Shown: in pieces, positions 1 through 5,213 of the stretch | How positions within the stretch are numbered: position 1 is the first letter of the stretch | Layout of the letters: each line of letters begins with the position of its first letter | Assembly (NCBI GenBank): GCA_002398825.1 | Contig: DHBS01000017.1 | Span: 91,417 to 103,385 of the forward strand | Direction: 5' to 3' | Source of the DNA: Syntrophomonas sp. UBA4922 | Lineage (GTDB): Bacteria > Bacillota > Syntrophomonadia > Syntrophomonadales > Syntrophomonadaceae | Length of the DNA: 11,969 nucleotides | Made by a program: the position numbers and the translations under genes | The notes under the pieces: model-generated | Databases searched by the model: none | What the model saw: the letters and a program-made list of their open reading frames with translations, nothing else | Told to the model about the DNA's origin: nothing

Positions 1-6
1 GAGGCC

Positions 7-762
7 ATGAGCTATAAGGTGCCTTTGCTGGCTGTGCTTTTTTCATTTTTTGGTATTTGGGATCTGGTAACGCTGAAGCTCAAGCTGCTTCCGCTTCCCT
101 ATTTTCCAGGACCGGATAAAGTATTATACGCTTTCGTACAGGACTGGCCATTGCTGCTCAAGTGCACGGCGTATTCGCTGCGCCTGCTGTTTGCCGGCTA
201 TGCCATCGGCGCTCTGCTGGGCCTGGTTACGGGAACCTTAATGGGCTGGAGCCAACGCTGGAATTACTGGATCGGCCCGCTTTTGAAAATCATTGGGCCC
301 ATACCGGCAACGGCTTGGATTCCAATTGCGCTGGTCGCTTTCCCGACCAGCTTTTTAGCCAGCGTATTCTTAATCGCACTTGCGGTTTGGTTCCCGGTTA
401 CGGTTATGACCAGTTCGGGAATCGCCAATGTTAGAAATGCGTTTTTCGAGGTGGCGAAAACGCTGGGTGGAAATCAAAAATATTTAATATTTAAAGTCGC
501 CGTCCCGGCGTCCATGCCCATGATCTTTGTGGGGCTTTTTATGGGCATGGGCACATCGTTTTTAACATTGATCGTAGCGGAAATGCTTGGCGTAAAAGCT
601 GGTTTGGGCTGGTATATAAACTGGGCGCAGGGCTGGGCGGAATACGCCAAAGTATATACCAGCTTGATTGTAATAGCGGTGATGTTTTCCAGTATTATAA
701 GTTTGCTGTTTAAGACTAGAGACCGCCTGCTAATCTGGCAAAAAGGACTGATCAAATGGTAA
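7..762 (+). CDS. ABC transporter permease, sulfonate/taurine/nitrate (SsuC/TauC) type
   Basis: This is the inner-membrane channel subunit of an importer for small sulfonate-, taurine- or nitrate-like compounds. The 251-residue product is strongly hydrophobic, with about six membrane segments starting at residue 5. It carries the EAA loop that docks on the ATPase (residues 148-171, E148-V-A-K-T-L-G-G and later VAVPASMP). Length is near the usual 250-270 for the family. The reading frame stays open to the left edge, and the GAGG at 1-4 is too close to the ATG at 7 to be a good ribosome site. The true start may therefore lie outside the window, adding a short cytoplasmic N-terminus. Its stop overlaps the start of the ATPase gene by 7 bases, which indicates translational coupling. 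Family is confident; substrate cannot be told from sequence, and the binding protein is not in the window. Confidence 0.9.
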   Translation: MSYKVPLLAVLFSFFGIWDLVTLKLKLLPLPYFPGPDKVLYAFVQDWPLLLKCTAYSLRLLFAGYAIGALLGLVTGTLMGWSQRWNYWIGPLLKIIGPIPATAWIPIALVAFPTSFLASVFLIALAVWFPVTVMTSSGIANVRNAFFEVAKTLGGNQKYLIFKVAVPASMPMIFVGLFMGMGTSFLTLIVAEMLGVKAGLGWYINWAQGWAEYAKVYTSLIVIAVMFSSIISLLFKTRDRLLIWQKGLIKW

Positions 763-1565
763 CAGAACAAGATAACGGTAGTCATACCGTTGGCGGCGCA
801 ATTGAAATTAAGAACGTGGGAAGAGTTTTTGGGGAAGCGTCTGACAATCAGGTTATTGCTCTAAAAGACATAAACCTGCATATAAAGCCGGGAGAATTTA
901 TTGCACTCATTGGACCCAGCGGTTGTGGAAAATCCACATTGCTGCGGCTGATCGTTGGATTAGACGTTCCCAGCGAAGGTGAGCTTTTTCTTAATGGAGA
1001 AAAGATTACCGGCCCTCATTATGAGCGGGGCCTGGTATTTCAAGACCCCACCCTTTTCCCCTGGCTCAATGTTTATGACAATGTGGCTTCCGGTTTGGTA
1101 GCGCGCAAGATATACCGCGAAAAAAAACAAGATGTCGCGGAATATATCAAACTGGTTGGTCTTTCCGGATTTGAAAAATCGTATCCTCATCATCTATCCG
1201 GCGGTATGGCGCAAAGAGCGGCGCTGGCCAGAGCCCTTGTCAATCATCCCAGGGTGTTGCTCATGGATGAGCCTTTAGGGGCGCTGGATGCCTTTACCCG
1301 CATGCAAATGCAAGATGAGATTCTGCGTATATGGCAAGAGAGGAAGACCACCGTGGTACTTGTAACCCATGACGTGGACGAGGCCATCTATATGAGCGAC
1401 CGTATTGTCATTATGACGCCCAGACCTGGGAAAATACAAGAAATAATCGATGTTCCCATAGGTAAGCCAAGAGCAAGAAACCATCCTGATTTTTTCAGAT
1501 TGCGTTCAAAAATTCTTGAAACCCTGCATTTTGCAGGCGAAGAAACCTTAAGTTATTACCTATAA
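756..1565 (+). CDS. ABC transporter ATP-binding protein, SsuB/TauB type
   Basis: This is the cytoplasmic ATPase that powers the permease encoded just upstream. All the nucleotide-binding motifs are intact in the 269-residue product: Walker A GPSGCGKST at residues 53-61, Q-loop Q96, signature LSGGMAQ at 147-153, Walker B VLLMDEP at 167-173, D-loop GALD at 175-178 and the switch histidine H205. The sequence around FQDPTLFPWLNV and the C-terminal IVIMTPRPGKI are typical of the nitrate/sulfonate/taurine branch. The first 15 or so residues before the conserved core are an extension with no recognised role. Its ATG overlaps the permease stop. A terminator-like hairpin follows, so the transcription unit probably ends here. 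Family assignment is firm; the substrate is an inference. Confidence 0.93.
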   Translation: MVTEQDNGSHTVGGAIEIKNVGRVFGEASDNQVIALKDINLHIKPGEFIALIGPSGCGKSTLLRLIVGLDVPSEGELFLNGEKITGPHYERGLVFQDPTLFPWLNVYDNVASGLVARKIYREKKQDVAEYIKLVGLSGFEKSYPHHLSGGMAQRAALARALVNHPRVLLMDEPLGALDAFTRMQMQDEILRIWQERKTTVVLVTHDVDEAIYMSDRIVIMTPRPGKIQEIIDVPIGKPRARNHPDFFRLRSKILETLHFAGEETLSYYL

Positions 1566-1611
1566 TTCGATAGGATTGGGCCATATGGGGCTTTCAATAA
1601 TTCATTTTAAT

Positions 1612-1654
1612 AAAGCCAAAAATAGCAGTCCTTTCTGTGATATTTTGGCTTTTT
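1612..1654. terminator. Rho-independent terminator-like hairpin after the ABC genes
   Basis: AAAGCCAAAA at 1612-1621 pairs perfectly with TTTTGGCTTT at 1643-1652, and a T-run continues to 1654. A short inner CAG/CTG stem lies in the loop. The A-rich left arm means it could also act on the other strand. It separates the ABC genes from the arsenic cluster. Confidence 0.7.
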
Positions 1655-1711
1655 AATATTTTATGGATGATGTATGCAGGAAAAATCTTTAAAAATTAAC
1701 TTAATCATATA

Positions 1712-1740
1712 TTGACACTTATCGATGTGATGAATACTAT
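1712..1740 (+). promoter_or_regulatory. Sigma-A-type promoter of arsR
   Basis: A consensus -35 TTGACA at 1712-1717 and a -10 TACTAT at 1735-1740 are separated by exactly 17 bases. Transcription would start near 1747. An ATG at 1751 would then be almost leaderless, which favours the later start chosen for arsR. Confidence 0.8.
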
Positions 1741-1785
1741 ATTCGTATAGATGCTTATCGATATAATAGAAAGGTTTCGATGTGA
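1718..1785. promoter_or_regulatory. Probable ArsR operator region with repeated TATCGAT elements
   Basis: CTTATCGAT occurs at 1718-1726 and again at 1754-1762. TCGATGTGA occurs at 1722-1730 and 1777-1785. Between them is a short inverted repeat, GAATA at 1732-1736 and TATTC at 1740-1744, sitting on the -10 box. These elements overlap and follow the promoter, where an autorepressing ArsR would bind. Which element is the real binding site cannot be decided by eye. Confidence 0.5.
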
Positions 1786-1798
1786 GGTGAATCAAAAC

Positions 1799-2128
1799 GT
1801 GAAGTATCTGCATGCCGGATATGTGCCGGTATTCAAAGCGTTATCCGATGAAACCAGATTGAAAATCATAGAGATGCTGTCCTGTGGCGAAATGTGTGCC
1901 TGTGACATCCTGGAATTTTTCCGCATTACGCAGCCCACGCTATCCTACCATATGAAAATTTTAACCGAAAGCGGTCTGATTGACAGCAGGCGCGACGGGG
2001 CCTGGATGAGATACAGCATCAACGCAGAAAAAGTTTCCATGGTGATAGAATTTTTGAATGGTATCACCACCGAGCAAGAAACCTGCATTTGCAAGGGAAT
2101 TGCCGAGGTAAAAAAATGCCAAACGTAA
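1799..2128 (+). CDS. arsR: ArsR/SmtB-family arsenic-responsive repressor
   Basis: This is a winged-helix repressor that leaves DNA when it binds trivalent arsenic, so it should control its own operon. The GTG at 1799 is chosen because GAGGTGA at 1784-1790 is an excellent ribosome site 8 bases upstream. An in-frame ATG at 1751 would add 16 residues but starts almost at the predicted transcript start. The 109-residue product has the ArsR opening FKALSDETRLKIIEML, the metal motif MCACDIL (Cys33 and Cys35, matching ELCVCDL of classical ArsR) with a further Cys29, and the recognition helix PTLSYHMKIL at 46-55. Unusually, the C-terminus holds CIC (Cys96, Cys98) and Cys107, which could form a second thiol site. 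Family is firm; arsenic specificity is supported by the neighbouring efflux pump and reductase. Confidence 0.93.
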   Translation: MKYLHAGYVPVFKALSDETRLKIIEMLSCGEMCACDILEFFRITQPTLSYHMKILTESGLIDSRRDGAWMRYSINAEKVSMVIEFLNGITTEQETCICKGIAEVKKCQT

Positions 2129-2211
2129 TCATCGGCGCGATACCCGCTAGAACATCTGCGGCGACGAGGACAAAATTTGTATTGATGGGGTTTAAAAGAG
2201 CAGGCCCATAG
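2116..2211 (+). CDS. Possible 31-residue small ORF between arsR and the efflux pump
   Basis: An ATG at 2116 sits 6 bases after GAGGT (2105-2109) and overlaps the end of arsR. The frame gives 31 residues beginning MPNVIIGAIPART and ends at TAG 2209-2211. I do not recognise the product. It may be a small coupled gene, the leftover start of a lost ars gene, or chance. The spacing and ribosome site are the only support. Confidence 0.25.
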   Translation: MPNVIIGAIPARTSAATRTKFVLMGFKRAGP

Positions 2212-2254
2212 TTTCAAAACATATTATACAAACCAGTATGAGGGGGGTTCTGGT

Positions 2255-3316
2255 GTGGGAGAATCCGTTGTTCGCAAATTGTCTTTTCTGGATCGTTATC
2301 TTACCCTGTGGATTTTTCTGGCCATGGCGGTAGGAATAGGGGCAGGCTATTTGTTTCCGCGTATTTCCGACTTCTGGGGCCAGTTTCAGGTCGGAACTAC
2401 CAACATACCTATTGCGACAGGGTTAATTCTTATGATGTATCCGCCCCTGGCCAAGGTTCGCTATGAAGAATTGCCCACTGTGTTTAAGGATGTTAAGCTG
2501 CTGGCCCTCTCCTTGATTCAAAACTGGATTGTGGGGCCGCTGGTTATGTTCACCCTGGCTGTTTTATTGTTGCCTGACAAGCCGGAACTGATGGCCGGCG
2601 TGATCCTGGTCGGTCTGGCCCGCTGTATCGCCATGGTGCTGGTATGGAACGACCTGGCCGAGGGCAGTCCTGAATATGTGGCTGGTCTGGTAGCTTTTAA
2701 CGCCATATTTCAAGTGCTAACTTACTCGATTTACGCTTACATCTTTCTAACGGTTATTCCGCGCTGGCTTGGACTGTCCAGTGTTGTGGTGGACGTATCC
2801 ATGTTGGAGATTGCCAAGAGCGTCTTTATCTACCTGGGAATTCCGTTTATTGCGGCGATCATCACCCGAACCATTATGCTGAAGCGCAAAAGCCGGGATT
2901 GGTATGAGACGAATTATATCCCCCGCATCAGCAAACTGACCTTAATCGCGCTTCTATTCACCATTCTGGTCATGTTTTCCTTGAAAGGCAACGTTATTTT
3001 ATCGCTGCCCTTAGATGTTGTACGGGTAATGATTCCCTTGACTATCTACTTCTTATTGATGTGGTATGCCACCTTTTTTATCGCCAAGTGGATGGGAACT
3101 GACTATCCCAGGACAACGACGATCGCCTTTACAGCCGCCAGCAACGACTTTGAGCTGGCCATAGCCGTGGCGGTTGCTGTCTTCGGAATTCATTCCGCCC
3201 AGGCTTTTGCCACTGTTATCGGACCGCTAGTAGAAGTGCCGGTATTGATCCTGCTGGTGAATGTGGCCTTAAAGTTTAAAAAGAAATATTTTAAACCTGG
3301 GCTTGCTACGCAGTGA
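2255..3316 (+). CDS. acr3: Arsenite efflux permease Acr3
   Basis: This membrane carrier exports arsenite, probably driven by the proton gradient. The GTG start at 2255 follows the strong ribosome site AGGGGGG (2241-2247) by 7 bases. The 353-residue product has about ten membrane segments, as expected for the bile acid/arsenite/riboflavin transporter superfamily. It has both hallmark regions of Acr3: GLARCIAMVLVWNDLA with the essential cysteine at residue 124, and ASNDFELAIAVAVAVFG with the conserved glutamate at residue 300. These match in spacing the Cys/Glu pair known in Acr3 of other anaerobes. It lies 126 bases after arsR and is probably cotranscribed with it. The last codons form one arm of an inverted repeat. 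It is Acr3, not ArsB, and needs no ArsA ATPase to work. Confidence 0.96.
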   Translation: MGESVVRKLSFLDRYLTLWIFLAMAVGIGAGYLFPRISDFWGQFQVGTTNIPIATGLILMMYPPLAKVRYEELPTVFKDVKLLALSLIQNWIVGPLVMFTLAVLLLPDKPELMAGVILVGLARCIAMVLVWNDLAEGSPEYVAGLVAFNAIFQVLTYSIYAYIFLTVIPRWLGLSSVVVDVSMLEIAKSVFIYLGIPFIAAIITRTIMLKRKSRDWYETNYIPRISKLTLIALLFTILVMFSLKGNVILSLPLDVVRVMIPLTIYFLLMWYATFFIAKWMGTDYPRTTTIAFTAASNDFELAIAVAVAVFGIHSAQAFATVIGPLVEVPVLILLVNVALKFKKKYFKPGLATQ

Positions 3317-3341
3317 AGACCTATTTAGTTCTCCGTAGCAA
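3303..3341. repeat. Inverted repeat across the end of acr3
   Basis: TTGCTACG at 3303-3310 and CGTAGCAA at 3334-3341 are perfect 8-base arms around a 23-base loop containing the acr3 stop codon. There is no T-run on either strand, so it is a poor terminator. It could modulate read-through or protect the mRNA end, or mark a rearrangement next to the arsD remnant. Confidence 0.4.
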
Positions 3342-3366
3342 AAATTAGCAAATAGAACGATTAATC

Positions 3367-3546
3367 ATGAAAAAAATACAAATCTTTGAGCCGGCTATAT
3401 GCTGTCCAACCGGTCTGTGCGGCGTTGGCGTTGCTCGGGAACTGCCAGGCCATGAGATTCCATGGATCAACCGGGTGGATGCGCATACCAAGGGCCGGTT
3501 TGCGGTCATTGCCTGGAGTGCTACATTAAAGATGAAAAGCTGCTGA
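3367..3546 (+). pseudogene. arsD: Degraded arsD (arsenite metallochaperone) remnant
   Basis: An ATG at 3367 opens a 59-codon frame. Its first 22 residues, MKKIQIFEPAICCPTGLCGV and on, are unmistakably the N-terminus of ArsD, including the Cys12-Cys13-Cys18 triad that binds arsenite for delivery to the ArsA ATPase. After that the similarity stops: the usual chaperone body is absent, and the frame ends at 3546 far short of the family's roughly 110-120 residues. No good ribosome site is seen upstream, and no arsA is present. The likely history is loss of arsD and perhaps arsA, leaving the head of the gene fused to unrelated sequence. A short functional arsenite-binding peptide cannot be excluded but is less likely. 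Confidence 0.7.
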
Positions 3547-3554
3547 GCCTATGA
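3462..3554 (+). pseudogene. Cysteine-rich tail ORF joined to the arsD remnant
   Basis: A different frame from arsD, open from about 3456, could start at the ATG at 3462 and encodes 30 residues with the pattern C-x6-C-x2-C-x2-C (CAYQGPVCGHCLEC) ending YIKDEKLLSL. It stops at 3552-3554, overlapping the first ATG of the arsC frame as ATGA. I do not recognise it. It looks like the C-terminal end of a metal- or iron-sulfur-binding protein whose front has been deleted, joined to the arsD head. It could alternatively be chance coding on the frame-shifted strand. Confidence 0.3.
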
Positions 3555-3568
3555 TAGAAAGGATGTGT

Positions 3569-3976
3569 ATGATGACCAAAGTCGCGTTTATTTGCGTGCA
3601 TAATTCCTGCCGCTCCCAGATTGCGGAAGCATTGGGCAAGCACCTGGCCAGCGATGCTTTTGAAAGTTATTCGGCGGGAACGGAAATCAAACCGCAGATT
3701 AATCAGGATGCCGTCCGGTTGATGAAACAGCTTTACGGCATTGACATGGAGAAAACCCAGCATTCAAAGCTGCTTGCGGAAATCCCTCCGGTTGATGTGG
3801 TTATTACGATGGGCTGTAATGTCACCTGCCCCTATCTTCCCTGCAGGCACAGGGAGGATTGGGGACTGGATGACCCGACCGGCAAAAGCGATGAGGAGTT
3901 TATATCCGTCATCCGTATAATTGAGGAAAAAATCATGCAGCTTGCAGAAAGAATAAAAACTCTAAGGCTGCCGTAG
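3569..3976 (+). CDS. arsC: Arsenate reductase ArsC, low-molecular-weight phosphatase fold
   Basis: This cytoplasmic enzyme reduces arsenate to arsenite, probably with thioredoxin, supplying Acr3 with its substrate. The ATG at 3569 follows AAAGGA (3558-3563) by 5 bases. ATGs at 3551, 3563 and 3572 are in the same frame, and 3572 is an equally good choice. The 135-residue product has the phosphatase P-loop CVHNSCRS, with nucleophile Cys9 and Arg15. The later GCNVTCPYLPC gives Cys83, Cys87 and Cys92 for the disulfide relay. WGLDDPTGKSDEEF carries the catalytic-acid Asp-Pro (D102-P103). Length and motifs are those of clostridial and deltaproteobacterial ArsC, and are distinct from the glutaredoxin-linked E. 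coli type. It is the last gene of the cluster. Confidence 0.94.
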   Translation: MMTKVAFICVHNSCRSQIAEALGKHLASDAFESYSAGTEIKPQINQDAVRLMKQLYGIDMEKTQHSKLLAEIPPVDVVITMGCNVTCPYLPCRHREDWGLDDPTGKSDEEFISVIRIIEEKIMQLAERIKTLRLP

Positions 3977-3997
3977 CTTCATATCTGATATCAAGTT

Positions 3998-4019
3998 GCC
4001 CGTCGAACCAGTAGCGGGC
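3998..4019. terminator. Weak terminator candidate between arsC and the convergent gene
   Basis: GCCCG at 3998-4002 pairs with CGGGC at 4015-4019 around a 12-base loop. CTTTAAAATT follows, so the T-run is poor. Its place between converging genes suits termination, but the stem is short. Confidence 0.35.
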
Positions 4020-4039
4020 GCTTTAAAATTAAATCGTAT

Positions 4040-4498
4040 TTATTGTCTTTCCGCTATGATTATTTTTTTCATGACCATCTCGGCAACTTGCCCGGTAATA
4101 TGAATACATTGAGTCATGTGGTCGGGGCTGCCGAATTCGAATTTCTTTATAAGTACACGGCAGCAGGCGCTACGAAATTTCTTCTTGAACTCGTCGTGCA
4201 GTTCTTTGGCTACCCTAAACATATCGGGCATTTCAGCTTTTGGTTCGGTGCGCCCGAATTTGAGGCCCAAGGCCATTACTCCTCCTGAAAGAGCTCCACA
4301 GGCACAACCGGCAGTGCCCATACCCACTGGAAAACCGGATGCAAGTCTTACTGCTTCTGCCGGAATAGGCCGGCCCAGATAATCATTCACCACGGTAAAA
4401 ACTGCCTCAGAGCAGAGATAATCGCCGTCTTTATATAAACTTTCTGCCCGTTCTTTTGCTTCTTTGATCATTGCTTCTTCTCTTTGATTGAAATCCAT
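4040..4498 (-). CDS. C_GCAxxG_C_C family protein
   Basis: This is a small cysteine-rich protein of the C_GCAxxG_C_C family, common in anaerobes and of uncertain biochemical role; redox or metal binding is usually assumed. Read on the minus strand, the ATG at 4498 follows GGAGG by 8 bases, giving 152 residues. The frame continues upstream but without a better ribosome site. The signature cysteines are all present: Cys29 in YLCSEAVF, Cys65 and Cys67 in GTAGCACGALSGG, the pair Cys112-Cys113 (ACCRVL), and Cys131 in QCIHITGQVAEMV. It converges on arsC, and the two ends are 63 bases apart. Any link to arsenic is only suggested by position and by the thiols. Family assignment is strong, function unknown. 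Confidence 0.9.
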   Translation of the reverse strand: MDFNQREEAMIKEAKERAESLYKDGDYLCSEAVFTVVNDYLGRPIPAEAVRLASGFPVGMGTAGCACGALSGGVMALGLKFGRTEPKAEMPDMFRVAKELHDEFKKKFRSACCRVLIKKFEFGSPDHMTQCIHITGQVAEMVMKKIIIAERQ

Positions 4499-4750
4499 AT
4501 GCTCACCCTCCACATAATGTTCAACACACCTTTCTAGAATCATAACTATAATTCCTTTTGGGATGTTTAAGTATAACAGTAAATTATATATCACTGGGAG
4601 GAGAAATATATATGTCCTAAAGGATCGCCAGTTAAGGAATATCTCCTTGATTGGCGGTTTATGTCATTACTGTCATTACTGCATCGGTATGTGTGCAAAC
4701 CTTGTTTCCGAATCCTTTTCCAATAATAGGATAAAAACAACGATTAGCAT
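4499..4750. other. AT-rich intergenic region between divergent genes
   Basis: This stretch separates the C_GCAxxG_C_C gene from the BlaI operon, which read away from each other. It contains a strong ribosome-site sequence, GGAGGAG, followed by ATG-TCC-TAA (a two-codon ORF). It also has a hairpin at 4624-4658 and a tandem repeat of TGTCATTAC at 4662-4679. A 63-codon frame crosses it but lacks coding character. I find no recognisable gene. Confidence 0.5.
4624..4658 (+). repeat. Two-tier hairpin in the intergenic region
   Basis: CGCCA at 4626-4630 pairs with TGGCG at 4652-4656. Inside it AAGGA at 4634-4638 pairs with TCCTT at 4644-4648, with a 3-by-3 internal loop between the two stems. No T-run follows, so it is not a standard terminator. 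It lies just after a strong ribosome-site/start/stop element, an arrangement that recalls a leader or a small RNA, but it is upstream of the blaI promoter. Confidence 0.4.
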
Positions 4751-4779
4751 TTGACTCCTTTATTCTACAAATGTAGAAT
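4751..4779 (+). promoter_or_regulatory. Promoter of the blaI operon
   Basis: The -35 TTGACT at 4751-4756 and the -10 TAGAAT at 4774-4779 are 17 bases apart, a near-consensus sigma-A promoter. The -10 lies within the right arm of the BlaI-type operator, so repressor binding would block polymerase directly. Confidence 0.8.
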
Positions 4780-4782
4780 AAA
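4759..4782. promoter_or_regulatory. BlaI/MecI-type operator
   Basis: Perfect 11-base arms TTTATTCTACA (4759-4769) and TGTAGAATAAA (4772-4782) are separated by AA. The centre is TACA-N2-TGTA, the known core of BlaI/MecI operators. It overlaps the -10 box of the promoter for the adjacent blaI-like gene. Two further copies of AAYGTAATTAAK (4786-4797 and 4808-4819), 22 bases apart, follow and may be extra half-sites. Confidence 0.8.
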
Positions 4783-4835
4783 ACCAATGTAATTAATAAT
4801 AATGCCCAACGTAATTAAGTTTTAAGGGGTATAAG

Positions 4836-5213
4836 ATGGAAACTATAAAAAGATTGCCGGACAGCGAATTGGAGATAATGATGATCATTTGGGAGGCGGA
4901 TCAGCCGGTGACGTCCGCCTATATCATGGAGAAGCTGGCTGGCGAGAAAAACTGGGCCAATACCACCATTTTAAATTTTTTGGCCCGATTAGTGGACCGG
5001 GGATTTTTGGAAATATCAAAACAGAGAAGATTTAATTATTACAAACCGGTAATAGATGAAAACGAATACTTGAAGAAAGAAAGCAAGTCCTTTCTGGAGA
5101 GAATGCATAAAAATTCCCTCACGAGCCTGGTGGCGGCTTTATACGATGGAGATGCCATCAGTAAGGAAGATTTAGAAGAGTTAAGAAAATATGTGGACGA
5201 GGTTTCAAAATGA
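4836..5213 (+). CDS. BlaI/MecI/CopY-family transcriptional repressor
   Basis: This is a winged-helix repressor that binds a TACA/TGTA dyad and is inactivated by proteolysis when its partner protease senses a signal. ATG 4836 follows AAGGGG (4824-4829) by 6 bases. The 125-residue product has the family pattern: LPDSELEIMMIIWEADQPVTS at the start, the recognition helix in NTTILNFLARLVDRGFLE, the aromatic YY wing, and a C-terminal dimerisation half ending KEDLEELRKYVDEV. Length matches BlaI and MecI. The stop overlaps the start of the M56 protease gene by 4 bases, the usual blaI-blaR1 arrangement. A fitting operator lies in its own promoter, so autorepression is likely. Nothing indicates a beta-lactamase target in this window. 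Confidence 0.93.
   Translation: METIKRLPDSELEIMMIIWEADQPVTSAYIMEKLAGEKNWANTTILNFLARLVDRGFLEISKQRRFNYYKPVIDENEYLKKESKSFLERMHKNSLTSLVAALYDGDAISKEDLEELRKYVDEVSK

Noticed and set aside
4499..4594. Longer N-terminus for the C_GCAxxG_C_C protein
   Set aside because: The extra 32 residues cover the GGAGG ribosome site of the 4498 start and do not match the family.
4563..4754. 63-codon plus-strand frame containing CHYCHYC
   Set aside because: The cysteine cluster comes from the tandem TGTCATTAC repeat, the start has no ribosome site (the strong GGAGGAG is inside the frame), and the region carries hairpin and promoter signals.
4801..4816. Similarity of AATGCCCAACGTAATT to AATGCCAAACGTAATC at 2115-2130
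   Set aside because: A single 16-base near-match, in one case inside the arsR coding end, is not enough to claim a shared element.
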